A stretch of DNA of 10,162 nt from Syntrophobacterales bacterium (GCA_030601545.1 JAUVTM010000052.1:1-10162); one strand, 5' to 3'. Positions 1 through 5,782 are shown, numbered from the stretch's first letter. Numbers and translations: made by a program. Notes: generated by a model not told the origin, from the sequence alone.

Positions 1-316
1 TCGCAGCGGGTTTCAAAACATAAGTATTCTTTGTGTCATCTTTAAAAACGACCTCTGTCTTATAATTCTTGCCAGGATTTAAGAATCTGATTGTCTTGAT
101 ATCCTTGAATGGCAACTTGATTCTCTTTCCCTTTTGGATAGCGTAGTAAAAATGTTCACCATTAAAATTAAAGTCTTCTATAAATATTGGCTTTCCTTGT
201 ATGAGAAATATAGTGGCTTGGAACTTGATTTCTTTAGCCGGAATACTACAAGGAAAAACTATCTCCATCATTATTGCAATGATAAGAAAAAATCTCATTA
301 TGATCTTATGTCCCAC
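1..316 (-). CDS. Small exported protein of unknown function (3' end off the window)
   Basis: The minus-strand frame is open from 316 to the window edge (105 codons visible) and has no stop, so the C-terminus is missing. I chose the GTG at 314-316 because a strong Shine-Dalgarno (GGGGAGGAGA, complement of 319-328) sits a few bases upstream. The in-frame ATG at 296-298 has no such site at a usable distance. The N-terminus is a plausible Sec signal peptide: a basic start (GHKIIMR), a hydrophobic core (FFLIIAIMMEIVF) and a small-residue site before KE (SIPA). A Cys lies nearby, but the residue before it is Pro, so it is not a good lipobox. The mature part is rich in Lys, Ile and Phe with alternating hydrophobic residues, suggesting a small beta-rich domain. 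The codons are visibly AT-richer than in the rest of the window, which may mean a different origin. I recognise no family. Confidence 0.62.
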   Translation of the reverse strand, partial: MGHKIIMRFFLIIAIMMEIVFPCSIPAKEIKFQATIFLIQGKPIFIEDFNFNGEHFYYAIQKGKRIKLPFKDIKTIRFLNPGKNYKTEVVFKDDTKNTYVLKPAA

Positions 317-392
317 TGTCTCCTCCCCACGAGAGAAATGCGGTTCAGGCACGAGCAAAGCGGAGTATTTTTGTGGTCTTTTGAGAAACCCT

Positions 393-587
393 TAGCCCGG
401 ATATTTCATGAATTGTCGTCGCGAGACCGTGAAGATGGGCGTGCCACCGGGCAACCGTCCCGCGGTACCGCGGGATTGGATCCGAGGCGTACTTGTACAG
501 TACGTCGTAGGGTCCGACACCCGAGGACGCCCGGAAGGACGCTTATATCCGCGGTCGTAGCAGACGATTCGTGAAATATTCGGGCTA
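393..587. mobile_element. MITE-like fold-back element with 25-bp terminal inverted repeats
   Basis: The ends are inverted copies that match at 22 of 25 positions: TAGCCCGGATATTTCATGAA from 393, and TAGCCCGAATATTTCACGAA read inward from 587. Complementarity continues inward after a 1-nt offset: GACCG..CGT..CCGGGC on the left arm meets the same pattern on the right. The whole 195 bp can therefore fold as one imperfect hairpin. The apex contains a 6-bp stem, CGTACT/AGTACG (488-504), inside GGATCC/GGGTCC (478-515). An 18-bp perfect palindrome (458-475, centred on GGTACC) is an extra arm on the left. No transposase is encoded. The termini begin with TA and end with TA, which would fit a TA target duplication, but the ends are palindromic so this cannot be decided. 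The element is more G+C-rich than its flanks. I infer a non-autonomous element mobilised by a transposase elsewhere. Confidence 0.72.
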
Positions 588-641
588 ATCTATGGTAAGA
601 GATTTGCCGGTGGGAGTAAAGGTGGGACATTTTATGAATTC

Positions 642-669
642 TTGACATGTTTTATCCACTTGTGATAAA
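642..669 (+). promoter_or_regulatory. Sigma70-like promoter for the hairpin RNA
   Basis: A consensus -35 TTGACA (642-647) is followed after 16 bp by GATAAA (664-669), a 4-of-6 match to the -10 box. A 17-bp spacing to ATAAAC is the alternative. The predicted start falls around 676-680, which coincides with the first G of the hairpin at 679. That agreement is the best support for the call. Confidence 0.5.
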
Positions 670-678
670 CAAAAAATT

Positions 679-770
679 GGGCGGGGACCACGATGATACT
701 CATCATCGCCTCGCCCGGTGCCCCTAGCCCCCATCGACCCAAGTGCGCCGGGTTGGTGGGGGCTTTTTTT
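679..770 (+). ncRNA. Candidate structured small RNA or transcription-attenuating leader
   Basis: About 92 nt lie between a promoter and an intrinsic terminator and form two stable hairpins. Hairpin 1 (679-716) pairs GGGCG with CGCCC, continues through G684·U711, G685-C710 and G686-C709, has a one-sided 4-nt bulge (ACCA, 687-690), then a 7-bp stem CGATGAT/ATCATCG closed by a four-base loop (698-701). A 9-nt C-rich linker (717-725) leads to hairpin 2, the terminator. I do not recognise the fold as 6S, SRP RNA, tmRNA or a riboswitch class I know. It could be a free-standing sRNA, or a 5' leader that controls the 76-aa gene starting 50 nt past the U-tract. The compact promoter-to-terminator layout favours an sRNA slightly. 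Confidence 0.5.
726..770 (+). terminator. Strong Rho-independent terminator
   Basis: A 15-bp stem, almost all G-C, runs from 726-740 (AGCCCCCATCGACCC) to 750-764, with two G-U pairs and a 9-nt loop (741-749). It is followed directly by a T7 tract at 764-770, whose first T also closes the stem. It ends the RNA that begins near 679 and lies ahead of the 76-aa gene, so it is either the end of an sRNA or an attenuator. Confidence 0.85.
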
Positions 771-820
771 CGCTATATTTTCACAATTAGAACTTTAAAA
801 ACGAGGGTAAGGGTAGAAAC

Positions 821-1051
821 ATGGAAAATCAGCTAGGCCCAGAAAAAACTCTGGAGATGGTTGAGCAGGATTTGGCCACATTTGAACGGTTAAGCGCAAA
901 GGAGTTCAATGCCGAATTAGTGAAAAGTGAACTTGAGACATTGAGCAAAGAGGAATTAATCGAACTCCAGATGAATATGTTTGTCCAGTACCATCAAATG
1001 GCAAGAATCATAGTAGAATTGACAGAGGCACTCAGGGAGGCTTTGCGTTAG
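821..1051 (+). CDS. Small acidic helical protein of unknown function (76 aa)
   Basis: The ATG at 821 is preceded by AAGGG about 7 nt upstream, a modest ribosome-binding site, with another purine run (GAGGG) further up. The product is dominated by Glu, Leu, Lys and Met. It has no Pro after residue 7, no Cys and no signal peptide, which predicts two long amphipathic helices (roughly residues 8-36 and 41-75) and possibly a helical hairpin or coiled-coil dimer. The gene lies 50 nt after the terminator of the structured RNA, so its transcription may depend on read-through. An AT-rich stretch with TATATT at 774-779 could instead hold its own promoter. It converges on tldE with a 12-bp gap. I do not recognise the family. 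The ribosome-binding site, biased composition and intergenic position favour a real gene. Confidence 0.65.
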   Translation: MENQLGPEKTLEMVEQDLATFERLSAKEFNAELVKSELETLSKEELIELQMNMFVQYHQMARIIVELTEALREALR

Positions 1052-1066
1052 TAGCCCGGATATTCA
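1052..1066. repeat. Solo copy of the MITE terminal sequence between convergent genes
   Basis: TAGCCCGGATATTCA matches the outer end of the element at 393 (TAGCCCGGATATTTCA) except for one missing T. It starts at the base after the stop codon of the 76-aa gene, and its last three bases are the complement of the tldE stop codon. No partner end is visible nearby. It may be a remnant of a deleted element or a chance resemblance. Confidence 0.45.
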
Positions 1067-2407
1067 GACGGTCAAACCAGTAAAATTAAACTCACTGATC
1101 TTCAAAGCCGGGGCCCGTGTCGCCTGGCCGCCAAATTCACTCATGAGCAAGCGTGTCTCCTTACCCACGGTTTCCACCTTCGCCAATGCCTCAACGTATG
1201 ACTGGGTGAAGCGCAGATCCTTTACCGGATAAGCCAATTCCCCATTCTCAATGAAAAACACTCCATCGCGGGTCATGCCAGTTATCACACAGTCCCGTGG
1301 GTGGACCAGACGAGTGTACCAGAAGCGGCTGATGTAGAGACCGCGTTCGGTTGAACGGATCATTGCTTCAGTGCTGGTTTTGCCCGGGGACATAAAGAGA
1401 TTGGTGGCTATCGGTCCCAGGGAGCGCATGGTTGGCGGCAGCGCGTGGCCGGTTGTGGTCTTGCCCATTTTCCGGGCTGTTATACGATCATATACCGGGC
1501 CTTGCACCACACCTCTCTCAACTACGTCTACCCTTTGTTTGGGCACACCCTCAAAATCGAAAGGCATGGGAACACCTTCCGGCTCCAAACCATCATCCCG
1601 AATATCAACCAACTCGCTCATGACCTTCTCTCCCATGCGGTCATTCATCCACGAACGCCCCTCCAACACTGCTTGCGCCCCCATGCCGTAGTAATTGAGC
1701 ATGTTGAGAAGATCTTCGGTTGCATATGGTGTCAGGACAACACCGTATTCACCGGGATCGATCTGGTGTGGATTGATCCCATCTTCAGCTTTTTGAATCG
1801 CGGCCCGCGCCAAGGATTCTGTCGGGATATCTGTTACCCGCCACCCCGACCCCTGTTCTCGGCCTGAAGCGTCTTCTGCCGCCACCACAATCTGAAAATC
1901 TCCGTTTGTACTGGAATGATAACCGAACAGTCCGAGCGTGTTGGCAACAACGATCTCGTTGGTGCCAGTGGAGAAGAGCCCCGAGCCGTTTAATCCTTTC
2001 TCCCCGGTCAAACGACATGCCGTGCCCACAACTTTGGCACGTTCTTGGGGTGAATATCCAGCCGTGGCTTGATCAAAAGCATCCACAGCAACATATTGTG
2101 CTAGCTCGGGCAGCCCAGGATAATCCGGATCTTCAGGGCTGATCTTCGCATTGGCGCGAGCTCTTTCCACCAAGATGTCCAATCCATGTCCATCCAGTCG
2201 GTTCGTGGTTGCCAAACCCATCCTTTTGCCCCGCAGCAGGCGAACCATCAGGGTGACATTGCGTTGAGCAACATTCTGGTGGATGTAGTTGTTGGCGAAA
2301 CGCGTCAGACTCTGATCCTCGAATGAAAGTATGACTTCGGCAGCATCTTTCCCGGCACGCCGGAGAACATCCTCGCCTATATCTTTAGCTTTCTCTCTCC
2401 CAAACAT
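1064..2407 (-). CDS. pmbA: TldE/PmbA-type subunit of TldD/TldE metalloprotease
   Basis: The 447-aa product has PmbA/TldE family architecture and normal length: an N-terminal alpha/beta domain (about 1-120), a central part containing GTNEIVVANTLGLFGYHSS (148-166), and a C-terminal beta-rich domain with GEYGVVLTPYATEDLLNML (219-237), the GPIATNLFMSPG segment and a final NFTGLTV. At the place where TldD carries the zinc-binding HExxxH helix, this protein has no such motif, as expected for the non-metal-binding partner. In characterised systems TldD and TldE form a heterodimer with a closed chamber that cleaves unfolded peptides, including leader peptides of modified microcins and CcdA. The gene lies 69 bp downstream of tldD on the same strand, so the subunits are probably co-transcribed. 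AAAGGA about 7 nt before the ATG is the ribosome-binding site. Confidence 0.93.
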   Translation of the reverse strand: MFGREKAKDIGEDVLRRAGKDAAEVILSFEDQSLTRFANNYIHQNVAQRNVTLMVRLLRGKRMGLATTNRLDGHGLDILVERARANAKISPEDPDYPGLPELAQYVAVDAFDQATAGYSPQERAKVVGTACRLTGEKGLNGSGLFSTGTNEIVVANTLGLFGYHSSTNGDFQIVVAAEDASGREQGSGWRVTDIPTESLARAAIQKAEDGINPHQIDPGEYGVVLTPYATEDLLNMLNYYGMGAQAVLEGRSWMNDRMGEKVMSELVDIRDDGLEPEGVPMPFDFEGVPKQRVDVVERGVVQGPVYDRITARKMGKTTTGHALPPTMRSLGPIATNLFMSPGKTSTEAMIRSTERGLYISRFWYTRLVHPRDCVITGMTRDGVFFIENGELAYPVKDLRFTQSYVEALAKVETVGKETRLLMSEFGGQATRAPALKISEFNFTGLTV

Positions 2408-2476
2408 GGTTTTTCCTTTATGCTCTCTTTTGCTGAGTACCCGCGCTTAAACTACTCCACCGTCCGTTATCTGACC

Positions 2477-3928
2477 TCAAGTTGGCTTATAAAGCCCTAC
2501 TCTTACGTTCCTGAATCGAGCGGGGGCCGCGCCGTGACCAGTATGAGCGATCTGGGAGGGTTGTCCTTTACCGCAGTTGGGCGTCCCCCACATATTCCAG
2601 TGATTCTTATTGCATACACCGTCACAACTGTACCAAAACTCGGGCGTAATACCAGTGTAGGTGCAATTGCGAAGCATGCGGCCCAATGTACCATTCTTGA
2701 TCTCATAGCCTATTTCAGTGCCGAACTGAAAATTGTAACGTTTGTCGTCTATGGACCACGAACGGTTGGTCGCCATGTAGATGCCGTTGTCGGTGTCTGC
2801 AATCAAGTCTTGCAACTCCCATTCACCGGGCTCCAGGCTAACGTTGGTCATGCGAATAAGCGGAATTCTGTTCCAGGAAGAGGCCCGCATGCACCCATTG
2901 GAAACCTTTTCCAGTTTTGAGGCGGTCTCACGCGACATCAGATAGCCAACGAAATTACCCTCTTTAACAATGGGCGCAGATTGCGCTTCCACTCCTTCAT
3001 CGTCCCATCCAAAAGTGCCGAGACCATAGGGACTCACACTATCTGCGGTGATGTTAACCAGTTCAGATCCGTAGCGGAAGTTGCCCAGTTTTTCTTGAGT
3101 GAGAAAAGACGTTCCGGCATAGGCAGCTTCACTGCCAAAGACTCTATCGAGCTCAATCGGATGACCACAAGACTCGTGGACTTGAAGGGCAACCTGGTCG
3201 CCGGCCAAAATTACTGTGGTGGTAGTATCGGCTGGACAGGGTTCCGCGGTCAGGAGCTCAACAGCCTCGTTGGCAATGCGCTCAGCATTGCCGGGCAGAT
3301 CCCATTTGAGCGCCATCTCCCAGCCACCTGTGACTTGCTGGCGGCCGAAAGAATTGGGATAGGAACGTGTCTGCACTTCACTATCGCCCACTGCAGTGGC
3401 AACAATCCCGCCCCCGGTTTCAATGATGGTCTGCTCAGTAAAAGCGGACTCGGTGTTAGCAAACCATTTCTTTTCTCGGATAAGAACCAGATTACCCTGT
3501 CTTACGCGGACACCATCCACCCGGGCCATCTCAGCGTCAGCAGCCAGGAGCACTCCCAACCTGTCTCCCAAGGAGATGGTGAAAGGATCTATTGTCACCG
3601 GGGTTACATATTTACCCTGACTGGATACGGGTGGGCCGAGATCCACTTTCTCACCACGCACAAGCCCTGAGGCGAGGGCGATTTCCAGGGCTTGTTTGCT
3701 AACGCGGTCAATTTCCTCCGTTGTCAACTCACGGCTGGAAGAGAAGCCCCAGGCTCCGTTAACCAAAACGCGGATGCCAAAGCCCATAGAGTCTGAGAAG
3801 TTTATCGATTCGACAACCCCGTTTTTCACCTGAATGCTTTCTGTACGATTTTCTACCACCCGAATATCTGCATACTGCGCGCCAGCCGACTGGGCCAAAT
3901 CGAGGGCACGAGTCATCAGTGTTTTCAA
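2477..3928 (-). CDS. tldD: TldD-type metalloprotease, catalytic zinc subunit
   Basis: The 483-aa product matches the TldD family along its length. The zinc site is visible as HESCGH (residues 251-256, the HExxxH motif) in HESCGHPIELDRVFGSEAAY. The later GTPNCGKGQP (448-457) supplies the likely third ligand, Cys452, followed by the conserved HGAAPARFRNVRVG near the C-terminus. TldD is the metal-bearing half of the TldD/TldE protease, a cytoplasmic enzyme that degrades or trims unstructured peptides. The start is a TTG (3926-3928) with a near-perfect Shine-Dalgarno, GGAGGT (complement of 3933-3938). A downstream in-frame ATG is four codons in but is less well spaced. It is the first gene of a two-gene unit with pmbA. 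The spacer upstream is filled with repeats, and I see no convincing promoter there. Confidence 0.94.
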   Translation of the reverse strand: MKTLMTRALDLAQSAGAQYADIRVVENRTESIQVKNGVVESINFSDSMGFGIRVLVNGAWGFSSSRELTTEEIDRVSKQALEIALASGLVRGEKVDLGPPVSSQGKYVTPVTIDPFTISLGDRLGVLLAADAEMARVDGVRVRQGNLVLIREKKWFANTESAFTEQTIIETGGGIVATAVGDSEVQTRSYPNSFGRQQVTGGWEMALKWDLPGNAERIANEAVELLTAEPCPADTTTTVILAGDQVALQVHESCGHPIELDRVFGSEAAYAGTSFLTQEKLGNFRYGSELVNITADSVSPYGLGTFGWDDEGVEAQSAPIVKEGNFVGYLMSRETASKLEKVSNGCMRASSWNRIPLIRMTNVSLEPGEWELQDLIADTDNGIYMATNRSWSIDDKRYNFQFGTEIGYEIKNGTLGRMLRNCTYTGITPEFWYSCDGVCNKNHWNMWGTPNCGKGQPSQIAHTGHGAAPARFRNVRVGLYKPT

Positions 3929-3975
3929 ACTTACCTCCTGCTTTTAAGCATAAAGGTTTATCTCTATCCTACGGA

Positions 3976-4035
3976 GTCCGTCGTCCGTGGTCCGTTGCAA
4001 GGAAACGCATAGCGCATAGAGCAGAGCGCATAGCG
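3976..4035 (-). repeat. Intergenic repeat: GTCCGTN heptamers joined to a GCATAGCGC block
   Basis: Three tandem 7-mers (GTCCGTC, GTCCGTG, GTCCGTT at 3976-3996) lead into GCAAGGAAACGCATAGCGC and a further CATAG/AGCGCATAGCG run. The 26 bases from 3990 to 4015 match the reverse complement of 8908-8933 at 24 positions, so this is a repeat family with copies in both large spacers of the window. It lies upstream of tldD and contains no gene. The strand given is only that of the flanking genes. Confidence 0.75.
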
Positions 4036-4149
4036 TTAAAAATAATTAAGTCACTTAGATGATTGACACTCCTAAAATATTGCTGGTTTTAGTTTTAGGT
4101 CAGACAGGAGGTTAGAGTGATATTTCTTGACCTCTTGATCCGTTTTGAA

Positions 4150-4171
4150 CGCTCTGCGCTTAGCGCTATGC
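4150..4171. repeat. Inverted partner of the GCATAGCGC repeat, overlapping the methyltransferase stop
   Basis: The reverse complement of this 22-mer (GCATAGCGCTAAGCGCAGAG followed by CG) matches 4007-4028 at 19 of 22 positions. The two copies bracket about 120 bp of AT-rich spacer. That spacer also contains a small inverted repeat, CCTAAAA/TTTTAGG, between about 4072 and 4101. The last Ala codon and the TAG stop of the methyltransferase gene lie inside this repeat. Confidence 0.65.
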
Positions 4172-4918
4172 TCCTTTTGCCTTCCCTACTCTCATATTAA
4201 TCGGCCAGTGTATCTCTTTCTCATCTTCAGGACGCCCCCAAGCCCTTCTCAAGTCTCTTATAACGATCTCAATGGGATTAGTGTTGTGCTTGTCTTTGAA
4301 CTTCTGTACAGAAGACCATGTTCCTAGGTAGCCAACAAGACGATCCAGGTTCCAGCTGGCCTCCATCTTGAACAATGGTGCCACCAGTTCCTCGAATGGA
4401 AATGGAATGGATTGGTACTTATCGTCAACAAGCTTTCTTTCCGGGGGCCAAAATGGTCCAACCACATTCGTATAAAACTGGTCAAGCACTCTATCGATGG
4501 CAGAAGATATACGGAGGAGACTGTAAGACCAGACGGCGAGCACTCCTCCTTCTTGCAAAACTCTTCTGACTTCTGCATAAAACCTATCCAGATCGAACCA
4601 GTGTAGTGCCTGGGCCACCACAATCAGATCAACTGAATCAGATTCGATTCCTGTCTTTTCGGCTGGAGCGACAAAGTAGGTTATTTTTTTGTGCTCAAAA
4701 ACATTGGCAATCTGCTTCTCGCTGGCGTCGGTGGCTATGATTTCTTCAAAATAAGGTGTCAGTCCAAGGGCTGCCTGACCGCTGCCGGTGGCACAATCCC
4801 ATGCCCTTTGACGACTGGAAACGAGTGTGGCCAAGTATTCGAACATTGCTTCGGGATAGTGCGGCCTGTATCTCGTGTACTCAGATGCTTGTTTGGAGAA
4901 GTAGTCTTTGAAGTTCAT
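4166..4918 (-). CDS. Class I SAM-dependent methyltransferase
   Basis: The 250-aa product has a Rossmann-fold methyltransferase core. Motif I is WDCATGSGQAALGL (residues 40-53), the acidic residue at the end of strand 2 is Asp64 in ATDASEKQI, the motif II region is APAEKTG (84-90), and DSVDLIVVAQALHWFD (94-109) is the usual post-motif strand and loop. The arrangement resembles the trans-aconitate/CRG1-like methyltransferase group, but the substrate cannot be named. The upstream cupin gene stops with TAG immediately before this ATG (TAGATG), and no strong Shine-Dalgarno is visible, so translation is probably coupled to the cupin gene. The C-terminus runs a few residues (KAKGA) past the usual RVG ending and closes inside a repeat sequence. 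It is the last gene of the unit that begins with the PBP. Confidence 0.88.
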   Translation of the reverse strand: MNFKDYFSKQASEYTRYRPHYPEAMFEYLATLVSSRQRAWDCATGSGQAALGLTPYFEEIIATDASEKQIANVFEHKKITYFVAPAEKTGIESDSVDLIVVAQALHWFDLDRFYAEVRRVLQEGGVLAVWSYSLLRISSAIDRVLDQFYTNVVGPFWPPERKLVDDKYQSIPFPFEELVAPLFKMEASWNLDRLVGYLGTWSSVQKFKDKHNTNPIEIVIRDLRRAWGRPEDEKEIHWPINMRVGKAKGA

Positions 4919-5194
4919 CTACTCAAAAATGTAGTGTTTTCTGACATCCTTGCGGATGTTCCACCTGCATTTCATGTCCTTGGGAAAAGTCACCAGATCA
5001 CCCTTTTTGATCTCAACTGGCTCACCACCATCAGGAGTTACCACCACATCGCCCTCCAAGAGGTAGCAGGTCTCTTGGGCATCATATTGCCAGGGGAATT
5101 CAGACACCTCTTTTGTCCAAATTGCCCAACTGGATACGCCCAACTCATTTAAACGCTTCTCACTGGGTTCATGCTCAACTTTGATCTGACTCAT
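4919..5194 (-). CDS. Cupin_3 (DUF861-type) single-domain protein
   Basis: The 91-aa product is one cupin barrel. The first motif reads FPWQYDAQETCYLLEGDV (33-50) and the second GDLVTFPKDMKCRWN (65-79), a close match to the cupin_3 pattern of the EutQ/ureidoglycine-aminohydrolase-like group (COG3450). The canonical metal-binding HxH of the first motif is absent (Tyr37/Asp38 region). Glu41 is kept, and the His of the second motif is replaced by Cys76. Metal binding, if any, is therefore non-classical, as is common in this family. The ribosome-binding site is AGGAG, 7 nt before the ATG. The gene is directly abutted by the methyltransferase gene and probably forms a functional pair with it. The reaction is unknown. 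Confidence 0.88.
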   Translation of the reverse strand: MSQIKVEHEPSEKRLNELGVSSWAIWTKEVSEFPWQYDAQETCYLLEGDVVVTPDGGEPVEIKKGDLVTFPKDMKCRWNIRKDVRKHYIFE

Positions 5195-5201
5195 TTTCTT
5201 T

Positions 5202-5215
5202 CTCCTGAGAAGCTC
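5202..5215. repeat. 14-bp direct repeat, copy 1 (over the cupin ribosome-binding site)
   Basis: CTCCTGAGAAGCTC occurs here and again, identically, at 5360-5373. The pair flanks the fold-back element between them. This copy contains the AGGAG ribosome-binding site of the cupin gene on the minus strand. Confidence 0.8.
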
Positions 5216-5240
5216 CTAAATTGAGCGATTCTCCGTTCAC

Positions 5241-5325
5241 TGTCATTCTGAGGAGCCGACAGGCGACGAAGAATCTCAGAAGGCGGCTCCACCCAGGAGA
5301 TTCTTCGCTGTCGCTCAGAATGACA
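5241..5325. repeat. Fold-back repeat of the TGTCATTCTGAG...GAAGAATCTC type
   Basis: The left arm starts TGTCATTCTGAGGAGC and ends GACGAAGAATCTC (5241-5277). The right arm, GAGATTCTTCGCTGTCGC followed by TCAGAATGACA (5297-5325), is its inverted copy. The element can form a long hairpin with a loop of about 19 nt. Repeats with this TGTCATTCTGAG...GAAGAATC core are familiar from intergenic regions of many environmental bacterial genomes. The element lies wholly in the 150-bp spacer between the 140-aa protein gene and the cupin gene. It has no U-tract on the minus strand, so it is not a standard terminator, though the hairpin could affect mRNA processing. Confidence 0.85.
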
Positions 5326-5344
5326 TGGATGGTGCTGCCTGCTG

Positions 5345-5767
5345 CTACCTGCCCGCTGCCTCCTGAGAAGCTCTTTTGTGCGCTTCATCCAACCTTGTTT
5401 CCAGGTATCGAAGAAACTCTTCGTCCCATTCATCATAATCAAAACAGTAGCCGTCTTCACCAAGCAAACCCAATGGAATTATATTCCCTCTTTCTTCTGG
5501 ATCGTTGATCATGTCTGGGTAAAAACACACTGAGAGCCACCTGCTTTCGGGATCGTCGTCGATAACGTCCATAATTACAAACAGCTCTCTTGATTGCTGG
5601 AGCATGTGCTTTACCCGCAGGGAATAACTCACACCCGGCCTGGCTTTAAAGGTGTAAATAAGGGAACCCTTTGCGGCGAGATGGTCCTTAAGCCGCACAA
5701 AACTATCTCTGATCTGTTGAGGGGAGTCCTTCCAGCCATCAATGAATGCCCTGATTTCCTCTCGCAT
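5345..5767 (-). CDS. Uncharacterised cytoplasmic protein (140 aa)
   Basis: The ATG at 5765-5767 has a strong ribosome-binding site (GGGGGAG about 6 nt upstream). The 140-aa product has no signal peptide or membrane segment. It is rich in Asp and Glu. An N-terminal helix (about 1-32) leads to a predicted alpha/beta domain containing FKARPGVSYSLRVKHM (40-55), FVIMDVIDDDPESRWLSVCF (63-82) and an acidic GEDGYCFDYDEWDEEF stretch (103-118), then a C-terminal helix. I cannot name a family. It lies between a sugar kinase and a cupin gene in the same direction. The final few residues (EAAGR) are encoded next to a repeat insertion, so the C-terminus may not be ancestral. Confidence 0.82.
   Translation of the reverse strand: MREEIRAFIDGWKDSPQQIRDSFVRLKDHLAAKGSLIYTFKARPGVSYSLRVKHMLQQSRELFVIMDVIDDDPESRWLSVCFYPDMINDPEERGNIIPLGLLGEDGYCFDYDEWDEEFLRYLETRLDEAHKRASQEAAGR
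5360..5373. repeat. 14-bp direct repeat, copy 2 (in the 3' end of the 140-aa gene)
   Basis: CTCCTGAGAAGCTC is identical to 5202-5215. On the minus strand it encodes the Ala-Ser-Gln-Glu near the C-terminus of the 140-aa protein. The 144 bp between the copies consists of the fold-back element and short low-complexity CTGC-rich flanks. Confidence 0.8.
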
Positions 5768-5782
5768 CTCTTCTCCCCCAAA

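Noticed and set aside
134..574. Plus-strand open frame of 146 codons
   Set aside because: It runs antisense to the exported-protein gene and then through the MITE-like element. It has no ribosome-binding site, and the protein has an abrupt composition change at the element.
393..587. Integron attC-like recombination site
   Set aside because: It is an imperfect palindrome of suitable length, but I see no RYYYAAC/GTTRRRY core sites at the ends, no integrase and no cassette array.
691..837. Open frame starting ATG ATA CTC ATC ATC, resembling an Ile/Leu-rich attenuator leader peptide
   Set aside because: The ATG and following codons form the perfect stem CGATGAT/ATCATCG, the Ile/Leu run is only four codons, the frame reads through the terminator without a stop, and the downstream gene is not an amino-acid biosynthesis gene.
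821..2407. The 76-aa protein as a precursor peptide processed by the adjacent TldD/TldE
   Set aside because: TldD/TldE do process leader peptides in some systems, but this protein has no Cys/Ser/Thr/Gly-rich core or leader-core boundary, no modification enzyme is nearby, and the genes are convergent. TldD/TldE pairs are widespread housekeeping proteases.
4063..4092. Plus-strand TTGACA as a promoter
   Set aside because: At 16-18 bp there is no acceptable -10, and no plus-strand gene or RNA structure follows.
4919..5194. Cupin with missing metal-ligand histidines as a broken gene
   Set aside because: The substitutions match the ordinary cupin_3 pattern, the length is normal and the frame is intact.
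5191..5508. Open frames on both strands across the spacer between the 140-aa and cupin genes
   Set aside because: They are produced by the two arms of the fold-back repeat plus antisense of neighbouring genes, and have no ribosome-binding site.
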